This document shows positions 16,563 through 25,236 of a stretch of 64,000 nt of DNA, in pieces. Source of the stretch: JAIESQ01 sp964495375 (GTDB lineage Bacteria > Planctomycetota > Planctomycetia > Pirellulales > JAEUIK01). The notes under the pieces are model-generated. The model was not told where the DNA came from, ran no database searches, and worked only from the letters and a program-made list of their open reading frames with translations. The stretch is taken from contig CAZBWM010000017.1 in NCBI GenBank assembly GCA_964495375.1, forward strand, positions 1 through 64,000. The letters are read 5' to 3'. Each line of letters opens with the position of its first letter. The stretch's first letter is position 1. The position numbers and the translations under genes were made by a program.

Positions 16563-17935
16563 TTGAGGCGGCTTGCTGGTCCCACCTCTGGACTTATTCT
16601 CACACAGTGCCGCGAAGTTCGCGGATGGCGCGCGTAAACACGGCACCGAGTCGCCAACGCCAACCCTGCGATCGCAACGAGTGTGAGTATGAACGTCGAG
16701 GGCTCGGGAATCGTGGCGATATAGATGGCCGTCGAGCCGTCGGTGAAAAGAAGGTTCACGGCAATCTGGTTGCCGCTTATAAACTCTCTTCCCTGGTTTC
16801 GTTGCGATCCACTTAGTTCGCTTACTTGTTTGCCGTCAATGACATCTCCTGCGCTTACGACTGGCATTAGAGTCCCGTCTTTAAATGTCCATATATCTCG
16901 GTCGTAAGATGGAAACGCGATTCGACCATCATCGAGCGCCCAATTTCCAATGTATTTGACACGCAATGCACTCAAATCGCTTTGCAGAAGCACGGGTGTC
17001 AGACCTCCCGCGTCGAGTCGATAAAGTCCACGCCACTCGACTGGCCCAAGCGTCAGACTAAGAGCATCGAGATTGTACGCACGAATTATGCTTACGAACG
17101 TCGTTCCATCGTCGGTTCGCGGGATTGCAAAGAAATCCCCGATCGCTGTGGTCATTCCTGGCAAGATTGAGTTCTGATCAACAATGGTGCGAAGTCCCGC
17201 CAGCTCGCTCCACTGATAGATTCCACTAGTTGCAGCACCGGTGTCGTAATCTACGTTCCTTCCTCCCATAACGAGCTGGCCGTCGGCGTACTGCGGCAAG
17301 AGATCGGCCCATAGAAAATTGAAGGAGTCAGACTGGTCGGGGATTGGCGTTGCTGTGGTTGGTGGGACAGTTACGACAGGGACAATGTTGCCGTTCGAGG
17401 CAACGTAAATTCCTGTTGCACTCATAAAGCTCACCGTGCGGTCGCTGAGCGAGGCCAGGCCACGATCAACTGGCGAACTCGGAAACCGAAAGTTCCCTTT
17501 CGCGCTTGGAATTGGCGTCGTCGTGTCCGCGATCACCGCGAGGTTGCCATCAAATTGCGTGTAAATGCCAGCCTGCTTCGCGCTGCCTTCGGCCTGAAAC
17601 GCGATGTCGGTACCTTCGAGCGAAGGGGCATCGAACTTGGTGAATCCACCCGTGCCGCCGGGCATCGGCGTGCTCTGATTCACGCGCATCGTGAGCTTGC
17701 CGCCGTAGTATTCGTAGATGCCGGTCTGGCCGCCAGCGCCATTGCCCACGAACACGACACGTCCATTGTCGATCGACGGATTGCCCAGCGACGTGAAGCT
17801 GCCAGTACCGTCAGGAATTAAAGTGGTCGTGTCAGCGACTTTCGTGAACACAACACCAGCAGTTACCTGGGCAGGTCGAATCGCCAGGATCAGGAGTGCA
17901 AAGCCGAGCATGAAGGCTCTTGGGTCACGATTCAT
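16364..17935 (-). CDS. DUF7453-like repeat protein with PEP-CTERM signal and an unexpected read-through tail
   Basis: The product is exported: a signal peptide (FMLGFALLILAIRPAQVTAG) is followed by about 400 residues of repeated beta-strand units. These carry the pattern (P)xxxGxFxxF/L...GxVxFxG...GIY (for instance GTGSFTSLGNPSID, GTGGFTKFDAPSLE), as in DUF7453 propeller-like proteins. A standard PEP-CTERM signal follows (IATIPEPSTFILTLVAIAGLAL, then Arg-rich residues). Normally the protein stops within a few residues; here the frame continues about 80 more residues, antisense to the queC 3' end. A one-base frame change just after the signal would give TGA, so a small indel or stop loss is likely. 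The ATG at 17935 has AAGG ten bases upstream. Confidence 0.8.
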   Translation of the reverse strand: MNRDPRAFMLGFALLILAIRPAQVTAGVVFTKVADTTTLIPDGTGSFTSLGNPSIDNGRVVFVGNGAGGQTGIYEYYGGKLTMRVNQSTPMPGGTGGFTKFDAPSLEGTDIAFQAEGSAKQAGIYTQFDGNLAVIADTTTPIPSAKGNFRFPSSPVDRGLASLSDRTVSFMSATGIYVASNGNIVPVVTVPPTTATPIPDQSDSFNFLWADLLPQYADGQLVMGGRNVDYDTGAATSGIYQWSELAGLRTIVDQNSILPGMTTAIGDFFAIPRTDDGTTFVSIIRAYNLDALSLTLGPVEWRGLYRLDAGGLTPVLLQSDLSALRVKYIGNWALDDGRIAFPSYDRDIWTFKDGTLMPVVSAGDVIDGKQVSELSGSQRNQGREFISGNQIAVNLLFTDGSTAIYIATIPEPSTFILTLVAIAGLALATRCRVYARHPRTSRHCVRISPEVGPASRLNHAYFVRSSIPASWNAALRSAHLLQRPQCKPGKSDLSGNWCTGSMHENVSSSGSSRPRYITSRLCK

Positions 17936-18220
17936 GAAGGAATCACCTTGAATTCTGAGCGCGTGCAATCGCCTGGGCGCCGCGAGTTAGTGGATTGATT
18001 TGCCGGTAGGGTTGAGCCGCTTAGAGTGCAGCCCACGCGATGCGTTCGCAACACGTAGCGACAGAAAGTGATAAGCCGTCGAGCAGCGACTTCCGCTCGA
18101 CGCGTGGAGCGACCCCTAGCTTGAAATAACGCGTCAGGTACCGGCCTGTGAATGCGCCCAGATATTCAGCGACGTTAATGTGCCGCGGTACAAATGTCAA
18201 CGTATTGCGTGACTGCTGTG

Positions 18221-19621
18221 TCACCGCTTCGCCGCCGTTTCTTCGGCTTTCGCCAGCATGGCGTCCAGCGCCGCGCGATCGAGCAACTGCCCCCCCAGCA
18301 CAACCGCGTGAATCTTCGTCGTGTTGCGGATGTCTTCCAGCGGGTTGGCGTCCAGCAGCAACAGATCAGCGCGATGGCCGGCCGCGATGGAACCCTGCGT
18401 GTCCTCTCGCTTCAGATACCGCGCCGGTTCGAGCGTGGCGGCTTGCAGCGCGGCCAGCGGTGTCAGCCCCGACTCGACCAGCAACTCGAGCTCGTCATGC
18501 AAGCTGAAGCCTGGCAGGCAATAGGGATTGCTGGTATCGGTGCCGGCCAGAATCGGGACGCCGGCCTTGTGCATGTCGCGGACGATCTCCTTCGTTTTGA
18601 CATAGAGCCGCTGCTGATCGGTAGCGTTCTGCGCGATTGGCGCGACCCACTGTAGGGCTTGAGTCCAGGCGAATTTGATGAGTTTCGGCGTATAGCGGGT
18701 GCGCGGATCGGCGGTGAGCGCTGCATCAGTCAGATTGGCGAACATGCGATGCACGGTCAAAGTCGGACATTGATAAGTGCGATTCTTGCCCAAGGTTGCG
18801 AACAGCGTACTGGCGCGTGCGGCGCTGTAGTTATCAAGCGCTTTGAGCTGCGAACGGATGAGCAGTGGATAGAACTGTTTGGCGTCGACGCCGCGAATCG
18901 AGGTCACCAGCTCTTGCCGAAGCTCCGTCTCGTTCGTCGCACTGGCCGTAAGAATGCCAAAGATGTGCTCCATGCTGCGGACGCCGGCGTTCGAGGCATC
19001 GACCGCGCTGACCGCTTCGGGGATGTGGCCAACCACTGCCATGTCGAGCTTTTTGGCTTCATCGCAAATCGCCAGAAAGGTCTCTGGATCAAGGCCCGAG
19101 TAGATTTTGACGAAGTCGGCCTTGCGCGCCTTCAACGACTGTACGGCCTTGCGACCTGCTTCGGGGTTGCCCGCGCTCACCGCATCGGCCCACATCGGCG
19201 GGACGCCGTCGACCATGCTGATCGCCGTAAGAATCTGCGGGCCGAGCAACTTGCCCTGAGCGATGGCCGTTCGCAATGGCAGCAAAATGAACGGAACATG
19301 GGCGTGCATGTCGCGGACGCCGACCACCCCGTTGGCGACAAACAGCGGCGCGTAGTCGGCACTGGCAAAGTGGACGTGCATGTCCCACAGCCCGGGCACA
19401 ACGAACTTGCCTGCGGCACCGATCTTGGCGGTTTCATCCGGTAGCGCGACTTCGGCCGCTGGGCCAACCTGCGTGATGCGATTGTCAGTGATGACCACCG
19501 TTTGGTTAGCGCGGACGGCGCCATCGGCGACGTCAATCACCGTAACGTTTTCGAGCGCGATTGACGGATTGGCGCCAAGTACCGTGAGGGCAAGCAGCAA
19601 GGCCTGGTGCATGCGGTGCAT
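18221..19621 (-). CDS. Exported metal-dependent amidohydrolase (imidazolonepropionase/prolidase-like)
   Basis: A 466-residue amidohydrolase-superfamily enzyme with an N-terminal signal peptide (LLLALTVLGANPSIALENV). It would act outside the cytoplasm on a cyclic amide, dipeptide or similar substrate. Metal ligands are all visible: HXH in DMHVHF, the Lys of FVKIYSGLDP, His in VVGHIPEAV, His in RSMEHIFG and Asp in LAGTDTSNP. The composite beta-sandwich is formed by the N-terminal ENVTVIDVADG and the C-terminal GSIAAGHRADLLLLDANPLED. An internal ATG at 19612 is an alternative start. The gene seems to stand alone; the 3' neighbour is the PEP-CTERM gene about 290 bp away. The exact substrate cannot be inferred. 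Confidence 0.88.
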   Translation of the reverse strand: MHRMHQALLLALTVLGANPSIALENVTVIDVADGAVRANQTVVITDNRITQVGPAAEVALPDETAKIGAAGKFVVPGLWDMHVHFASADYAPLFVANGVVGVRDMHAHVPFILLPLRTAIAQGKLLGPQILTAISMVDGVPPMWADAVSAGNPEAGRKAVQSLKARKADFVKIYSGLDPETFLAICDEAKKLDMAVVGHIPEAVSAVDASNAGVRSMEHIFGILTASATNETELRQELVTSIRGVDAKQFYPLLIRSQLKALDNYSAARASTLFATLGKNRTYQCPTLTVHRMFANLTDAALTADPRTRYTPKLIKFAWTQALQWVAPIAQNATDQQRLYVKTKEIVRDMHKAGVPILAGTDTSNPYCLPGFSLHDELELLVESGLTPLAALQAATLEPARYLKREDTQGSIAAGHRADLLLLDANPLEDIRNTTKIHAVVLGGQLLDRAALDAMLAKAEETAAKR

Positions 19622-19741
19622 CTCGGAAGGGGGGCGAACTCAGGGCGCAGGCGACCTGCCAACGCCGTTGTGGACGAACATTCGCAATCCGAGGGCAGAA
19701 GGGGACAAGCGTCGCGCAGATTCGCGAGCGCGAGGGCCCGA

Positions 19742-21028
19742 TTAGCGTGGGACACTGGCCGTGCGCGGTGTGGCAGCGGTGGCCGAAGAATCACCGGCAA
19801 CTCCGTTCGGCGCGACCGGTAGTGGCAGCACGCGCAACAGGCTTTCCGCCTCACGCACGTGTGGCACCACGTGTGTCGTCGGGGGGCAGAGGAGCCGCAC
19901 CAGCGAGGCCGCGCTCTGTGGGCGATTCGGTCGGTTCAGCAGCACCTTGTTCGAGTCGACCAGCACCGCGGCGGGGGTCTCTTTGCTGCAGCGCCCCTCG
20001 ATCATCAAACCGCGGGGGTCGAGCAAGAAGGCCAATGCCAGGCGTTCGTAAGCAATGCGATCAACAGCCGGCGGCGGCAGCGGCCCGCCGGGCATTTCGA
20101 GCATTGCCCAACTACCGGCGAGCAGCGATCGGCTGATTTGCCCAGGGCCCGCGACCGCCGCCGCGCTCAGCCGATCGATACGGCCATCGACTACTCGGGC
20201 CGCGTGCACCTGCAACTCGGCCAGCCCGCTTAAGTGATGTGGGAAGTGCTCAGTCACCAGTTGCCGCAGATCGACCTCCACAAATTGACCGACGATCTCG
20301 GTTTGCGATCCAGAAACTTTTTGCTCGCCGCGCAGAGTACCGCGAAACCGGCAGGAGTCGCCCAGCCAGGCCGGCACGTCGACCCACGGCCATGCCAGGC
20401 CGCAAGGAATCGCGGCATCGGGCGTCTGCAATTCCCAGGTGACTTGCGGCGGGGTGTAGCGACGATCGCGCACCACGCGCATGCGAACTGGTCGCGCGGC
20501 CGGCGCGTCGAGTGCGAAGGACAGATACGCCTGACCGACTTTGTCAGAGTAGCTCACCCCGCCGGCGATATTTGCCAGCGAATAGTCGGTGCCCGGCCCT
20601 TGCCAGACGAGTGACGTAGCTTCGAAGCGCAGCGGATTGTGCGCGGCCGTCAAATGCTGACTCAGTCGGGTCCATAGACCCGCCAAGGCGACGGCAACAA
20701 TGCGCGGTTCAGTCAGGCGAACGATCGTGCCGCGGCTGGTTACGCTGACATCGAGCCGGGGCATCGTGGCGACCGTCTCGCGCGTTTCCGGTTCGCCCAA
20801 GACAACGTCGCGCAGGCGAAGCTGTCCAGGACGGGGGTGTTCAACCTGACCGATGCGGACGGTGAGCCCCAACCGGCGGGCCAGCGATTCCTCGCACCGT
20901 ACCGCGTGCGACGGGGAGCCAAGCCAGCATGCCCAAGCCAACAGTGCCGCTGTGGGAAGCGCGCATAGTGCCACGAAGCCGAGTCGGCACAACGTGCGTT
21001 GCGTGTGTTCGTGCATGGTGAGGAACAT
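19742..21028 (-). CDS. Membrane-anchored AsmA-like protein, function unknown
   Basis: This encodes 428 residues. The N-terminus has one hydrophobic helix (LGFVALCALPTAALLAWACWLG), after which the protein should lie outside the cytoplasm. Then come segments (RLGLTVRIGQVEHPRPGQLRL, LRFEATSLVWQGPGTDYSL) whose alternating pattern resembles the beta-rich repeats of AsmA/DUF748-type envelope proteins. The middle includes a Trp-rich strand pair (CGLAWPWVDVPAWLGDS). The C-terminus is Ala/Thr-rich and probably disordered. Two in-frame ATGs (21028 and 21016) are equally plausible starts. It is followed on the same strand, with about 120 bp between, by the amidohydrolase gene. The AsmA comparison is an impression from pattern, not a confident family call. 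Confidence 0.6.
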   Translation of the reverse strand: MFLTMHEHTQRTLCRLGFVALCALPTAALLAWACWLGSPSHAVRCEESLARRLGLTVRIGQVEHPRPGQLRLRDVVLGEPETRETVATMPRLDVSVTSRGTIVRLTEPRIVAVALAGLWTRLSQHLTAAHNPLRFEATSLVWQGPGTDYSLANIAGGVSYSDKVGQAYLSFALDAPAARPVRMRVVRDRRYTPPQVTWELQTPDAAIPCGLAWPWVDVPAWLGDSCRFRGTLRGEQKVSGSQTEIVGQFVEVDLRQLVTEHFPHHLSGLAELQVHAARVVDGRIDRLSAAAVAGPGQISRSLLAGSWAMLEMPGGPLPPPAVDRIAYERLALAFLLDPRGLMIEGRCSKETPAAVLVDSNKVLLNRPNRPQSAASLVRLLCPPTTHVVPHVREAESLLRVLPLPVAPNGVAGDSSATAATPRTASVPR

Positions 21029-21071
21029 CCGTGTTCTCTCGTACGCAGCAAAATTTCCCGGCCCCTTTTCG

Positions 21072-22211
21072 TTATCGCGCTCGGGCCAGGTCCAAAAACG
21101 ATCGATAACGACTCTGCATTTCTTCGAGGCTGTCGCCGCCGAACTTGTCGATCAGGGCGGCTGCGATCTCGAAGGCGACGACATTTTCGACAATGACGCT
21201 GGCGGCGGGCACCGCGCAAACGTCGCTGCGTTCGTAGCTAGCGCCTTCGGCTTCCTTGGTCGAGAGGTTGATCGAGGCCAGCGGCTTTCGCAGTGTGCTT
21301 ATCGGTTTTTTGGCGGCGCGGATCACCAACGGTTGACCATTGGTCATGCCTGCTTCGAGACCGCCGGCATTGTTTGTGGGCCGCGTGTAGCCCAAGGCGG
21401 GCGTGTCGCGCTGCGCCTCATCGAAGTGAATCGGATCGTGTACTTGGGAGCCGCGTCGTCGAGCGGCCTCAAAGCCCAGGCCGATCTCGACACCTTTGAT
21501 CGCTTGCACGGCCATGACGGCCTGCGCCAGGCGGCCATCAAGCTTGCGATCCCACTGGGCATGCGTGCCCATGCCGAAGGGCAAGCCCTCGACACGGACC
21601 TCGACAACTCCGCCGAGCGTGTCCCCTTGCTTACCGCACTCGTCGATGAGCTGCTTGATCGGTGCTTCGAATTCGGGATTGAGGATGTACAACTCGCTGG
21701 TGTCACGCTGGCGGCGCTGTTCTTCGAGCGAAGCGGGCAACGGCTCCGCGACGATACCGCCAAGTTCAACGACGTAGCCAAATGCGGTGATGCCGAATAA
21801 CGCGAGTAGTTGTTTGGCCAAAGCGCCGGCGGCGACGCGCACGGCGGTCTCGCGAGCGCTCGCCCGTTCGAGGACACCGCGGATCGAACCCAGGTATTTC
21901 ACCGCACCGGCCAGGTCGCCGTGGCCGGGCCGCGGTCGCTCTAGTTCGCCTAGCCGTTCCAACTTGTAGTCTTTGTTGACGACTTCCAGCGCGATGGGAC
22001 TGCCGAGCGTTCGCCCTTGCCAAATGCCTGACTTGATGTCGACCGTGTCGGTTTCGATGCGCTGGCGACCGCCGCGGCCGTAACCCCCTTGACGTCGACG
22101 CAGTTCGAGGTCGATCGGTTCGGTCGCGACCGGCACGCCGGCGGGAAAGCCGTCGACGAGGGCCCAGAGGGCCTTGCCGTGCGATTCACCGGCCGTCCAG
22201 TAACGAAGCAT
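21072..22211 (-). CDS. aroC: Chorismate synthase
   Basis: Chorismate synthase, 379 residues, converts EPSP to chorismate with reduced FMN as the last step of the shikimate pathway. The N-terminal YWTAGESHGKAL is the first family signature. RRQGGYGRGGRQRIETD and SARETAVRVAAGALAK follow in order, and the C-terminal part has AGGLEAGMTNGQPLVIRAAKKPIST and SDVCAVPAA. All flavin- and substrate-binding blocks are therefore present. The ATG at 22211 gives the conserved N-terminus; the frame extends to 22295 without support. The gene ends 44 bp before the start of the AsmA-like gene on the same strand; co-transcription is possible but functionally unexplained. Confidence 0.97.
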   Translation of the reverse strand: MLRYWTAGESHGKALWALVDGFPAGVPVATEPIDLELRRRQGGYGRGGRQRIETDTVDIKSGIWQGRTLGSPIALEVVNKDYKLERLGELERPRPGHGDLAGAVKYLGSIRGVLERASARETAVRVAAGALAKQLLALFGITAFGYVVELGGIVAEPLPASLEEQRRQRDTSELYILNPEFEAPIKQLIDECGKQGDTLGGVVEVRVEGLPFGMGTHAQWDRKLDGRLAQAVMAVQAIKGVEIGLGFEAARRRGSQVHDPIHFDEAQRDTPALGYTRPTNNAGGLEAGMTNGQPLVIRAAKKPISTLRKPLASINLSTKEAEGASYERSDVCAVPAASVIVENVVAFEIAAALIDKFGGDSLEEMQSRYRSFLDLARAR

Positions 22212-22332
22212 AGGGAGCAAATGGGCGTGGGTTATATGGGGGGCGGCGCGCCGAGCGACCCGGTGCGCGGGCCGATCGCGCGGCAAACCGCTCAATTCTA
22301 ATCCTCTGGCGGGATTGACGATAGGTTGGTTT

Positions 22333-24087
22333 TTACAACGCTGGGAGCCCCCCTAAGCGACGACTAATGTCGTCGAGAATCGCGTTGTAAGCCGGGCTAC
22401 CGACGCCTCCGTACTGGCTTTGTAACTCCGTCGCTGGGATGTTCTCGGGCAGGCCATCGGCGGGGGGAAAAATCGTGTCGATCTCCACTCGGCTTGCCAG
22501 TCGTGCTTGCACGGCCCGCGCGGTGACCTGATCGCGGATCGCCGCGATGGCCAGACGGTTACCGGCAAAGTTGGCCAGCATGTCGGCGAACGAGAAGCCG
22601 GTGCCGCCGGCCTTGGAATCGAGCTGTTCCTTAAGGCGGCCAATCCGATCGCTCGTGGCCTCGTTCGACAACAGAATCAGGCCGGCACTCACCCAAAAAT
22701 GCCGGGTCCAATCGTCACGACCTCGCAGCAAAACCGTGCCCAGGATGCGATCGGCGTGGGCCCGCAAGTCGGCGTCGAACACGTCGCCGACGAACGGCTC
22801 GAGATCGGGGTGACCAAGGAGGATCGTCAGGGCGAAGATCGCCGCCCGATTCTCCAGCAACGGGTCGTGATCTGCCGAACGCTCCAGCGCCAGCGCGAAC
22901 GCGGCTTGCGTGATTGCCGCAAAACGATCGGCTTCAGCAGGCAGCCCGTCGTAGACCCCAATCAAATGCCGCAGATAGATACCAGTCTCCGAAGCGACAT
23001 CGGGCCGTTCCCAAAGTAGCTGCGCCAGCGAGGGGACGATTTGCCGACTGATGGCCCCGGGCTGGAAGACGAAGGTCACCGCGCCGGTTTCCATGTTCAG
23101 TGCGTCGATCGCTTCAATAATGCGGCGTACTTGCGGGTCGTCTAATAGCGTTGCGTGCAGCGCCGACGAAAGCACACGAAGCAGCGCCGCAGGAACCACT
23201 AAACTTCCCACGCGAAGTTGTTGGATGTCGAGATGAAAGTGTCCGCGCTCGATGGCCAGGCTGCCTGACAGTTGCACGTTTAAGAACTTACCTGCCGCCA
23301 CGCGGCCTGGTAGCGCGATTGAAGCTCGTGTGTCGAATGAACTAGGTTCGAAATGCACGCGTGCCCGCGACGGTGATCCACCGCGGCCCAGCGCCGAGTT
23401 CACGAGCGCTTCAAGCTCGCCATCGGTGAGGCGCAAGGGGCGAGTCTCGCCGTCAGGCGATCGGGTAGCACGGATTCGCTCGGCGAGCTGCTGCTTCGAG
23501 GGGACACTGGCCAGGTCAACATCGATCGGGAGCGGAACAGTGGCCAACGCCAGCCGCGTTGCGAATACCGCGGTTCCAACCAACATCAGCAGGAGCAGAG
23601 CGAATTGACCAATCGCCCAGGCTAGCGGCCGGGCGCCTCGCAGGGCGGCCGAGCTAAGACGCCCTCCCGCCAGAAAACAGGTCAGCGGAATCAGCAACCA
23701 ACCTACCGGCGGCCGCTCATCCCACGCCAGTGCCGAGCAGCCGGCGACCGTCACGACACCGAATAGCAACCAGCCGGACCAGTCGAGCGCTCGCGACAAC
23801 CGCGACGGGCCCGCCGATGGATACCACCACGCAGGCGGCGTCAACAACCCAAGGAAAAAGGCGAGGACGCAGACGTCCAGCTCTCTGCGAAGCAAACCGT
23901 GCAACCAGGCGATTACAGCGTCCGAATTTTCAAATCCCCAATCGACCGGAACGTACGGCGCCGTGCGGGCTCGCCAGGCCCGGTACAGCAGGTATCCGAG
24001 ATAGAGCAGCAGCAAACCGCGAAAGACCCACGCACGTGTATCGCGCGATGGCGCGACGGCAGGTTCGACGTGATCAGGAGCCGGCAT
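22333..24087 (-). CDS. Large membrane protein with C-terminal soluble domain, function unknown
   Basis: The product (584 residues) has about five membrane helices in its first 180 residues (such as VFRGLLLLYLGYLLYRAW, DVCVLAFFLGLLTPPAWW, AIGQFALLLLMLVGTAVFA). About 400 soluble residues follow. The soluble part has a region with beta character (RVHFEPSSFDTRASIALPG, LDIQQLRVGSLVVPAALLR). This is followed by a mainly helical region with several Arg/Asp-rich helices that ends near the C-terminus. I recognise no family. It lies between purC and aroC, all on the minus strand with short gaps (24 bp to purC), so it is probably carried on the purC transcript. A role in the envelope is a guess. Confidence 0.65.
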   Translation of the reverse strand: MPAPDHVEPAVAPSRDTRAWVFRGLLLLYLGYLLYRAWRARTAPYVPVDWGFENSDAVIAWLHGLLRRELDVCVLAFFLGLLTPPAWWYPSAGPSRLSRALDWSGWLLFGVVTVAGCSALAWDERPPVGWLLIPLTCFLAGGRLSSAALRGARPLAWAIGQFALLLLMLVGTAVFATRLALATVPLPIDVDLASVPSKQQLAERIRATRSPDGETRPLRLTDGELEALVNSALGRGGSPSRARVHFEPSSFDTRASIALPGRVAAGKFLNVQLSGSLAIERGHFHLDIQQLRVGSLVVPAALLRVLSSALHATLLDDPQVRRIIEAIDALNMETGAVTFVFQPGAISRQIVPSLAQLLWERPDVASETGIYLRHLIGVYDGLPAEADRFAAITQAAFALALERSADHDPLLENRAAIFALTILLGHPDLEPFVGDVFDADLRAHADRILGTVLLRGRDDWTRHFWVSAGLILLSNEATSDRIGRLKEQLDSKAGGTGFSFADMLANFAGNRLAIAAIRDQVTARAVQARLASRVEIDTIFPPADGLPENIPATELQSQYGGVGSPAYNAILDDISRRLGGLPAL

Positions 24088-24111
24088 GCGTTGTCGTAGC
24101 CTCGCCCGCGC

Positions 24112-25005
24112 TCAATACTCGGAGCCGAAGAGTTTGCCGGTGAGCCGCTGGTAAGCTTCGATGTACTTGGCCCGCGTCTTGGCGACAATATCGGCCGGCA
24201 GTTGGGGTGGGGTGCTGTTCTTGTCCCAGCCGCTACGTTCGAGCCAGTCGCGAACGAACTGTTTGTCGAACGACGGTTGCGGACCGCCGGCCTGATAACC
24301 CTGGGCGGGCCAGAACCGCGAGCTGTCGGGCGTGAGGACTTCGTCGATGAGAATCAGTCGATCGCGATACCAGCCCCATTCGAACTTGGTGTCGGCGATG
24401 AGGATGCCGGCGCGACTGGCGTGCGACACGGCCTGGTTGTAGATGCCAATGCTGCGGCGGCGCAGCTCGTCGGCCGTGTCGTGTCCAACCTGGCGGGCCA
24501 TTTCTTCAAACGTAATATTTTCGTCGTGACCGCTCTCGGCCTTCGTGGCAGGCGTGAAAATCGGCTCTGGCAATTTCTGACTTTCGACCAGGCCCGCGGG
24601 AAGCGGCACTCCGCATACCGACTGCGACTTCTGATACTCTTTCCAGCCGCTGCCGGCCAGGTAGCCGCGGACGACGCATTCGATCGGCACGACTTTGCAC
24701 TTGCGCACGAGCATGCTACGGCCGGCCAGCGCCGCGCGGTCGATGTCGCTCGGCAGTGGGAATTCGTTGACGCGCGTGTTGAGGAGATGATGCTCTTCGC
24801 GGAGCTGCTCAAACCAGAAGGCGCTGAGCCCTGTGAGGACTGCCCCCTTGTCGGGAATGCCGGTGGGCAAGACCCAGTCGAAAGCACTGATGCGGTCGGT
24901 GCTGACGACCAGCAGGTATTCGCCCAGATCGTACACGTCGCGCACCTTGCCGCGGCGGACGAGCAAGCCCGGCAAGTTGGTTTCGAGCACGGTGGCGGAA
25001 TTCAT
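24112..25005 (-). CDS. purC: Phosphoribosylaminoimidazole-succinocarboxamide synthase (SAICAR synthetase)
   Basis: PurC, 297 residues, joins CAIR and aspartate with ATP to form SAICAR in purine synthesis. It is of the longer type with a SAICAR-synthetase core. The N-terminal RRGKVRDVYDLGEYLLVVSTDRISAFD covers the ATP-binding strand pair. It is followed by KVVPIECVVRGYLAGSGWKEY, LPEPIFTPATKAESGHDENI, and LIDEVLTPDSSRFWP near the end. These blocks are diagnostic. The ATG at 25005 starts just before the conserved NLPGLLVRRGKVRDVYD region; the frame is open for 133 further codons with no protein-like content. It is divergent from the GH10-like gene; the 230 bp between them hold both promoters. 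Confidence 0.97.
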   Translation of the reverse strand: MNSATVLETNLPGLLVRRGKVRDVYDLGEYLLVVSTDRISAFDWVLPTGIPDKGAVLTGLSAFWFEQLREEHHLLNTRVNEFPLPSDIDRAALAGRSMLVRKCKVVPIECVVRGYLAGSGWKEYQKSQSVCGVPLPAGLVESQKLPEPIFTPATKAESGHDENITFEEMARQVGHDTADELRRRSIGIYNQAVSHASRAGILIADTKFEWGWYRDRLILIDEVLTPDSSRFWPAQGYQAGGPQPSFDKQFVRDWLERSGWDKNSTPPQLPADIVAKTRAKYIEAYQRLTGKLFGSEY

Positions 25006-25236
25006 CGGGGATGGGCCTCGGGCATGTTCGATTGGCGGGAAGCCGCAATATAGCGGTGGACCCTGGCGGGGCCTATACTTGCGCTGACTCAGGCCGACAA
25101 TGTAGTTGACGTGGTGGGCACGATCGAATCGGGATAGCGTTTTCAGTTCACGCGGTGGACCGAAGTTGACGCCCGATCGCTGAAAACTGGATCGAACTCC
25201 CGCCGGAGTTCGATCACTGGCAGAACACGACATGTT

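Noticed and set aside
18021..18224. 67-codon minus-strand frame that overlaps the amidohydrolase stop by 4 nt (GTGA)
   Set aside because: The coupling is suggestive, but the product has no recognisable domain and short frames of this kind are frequent here. Left out of the features.
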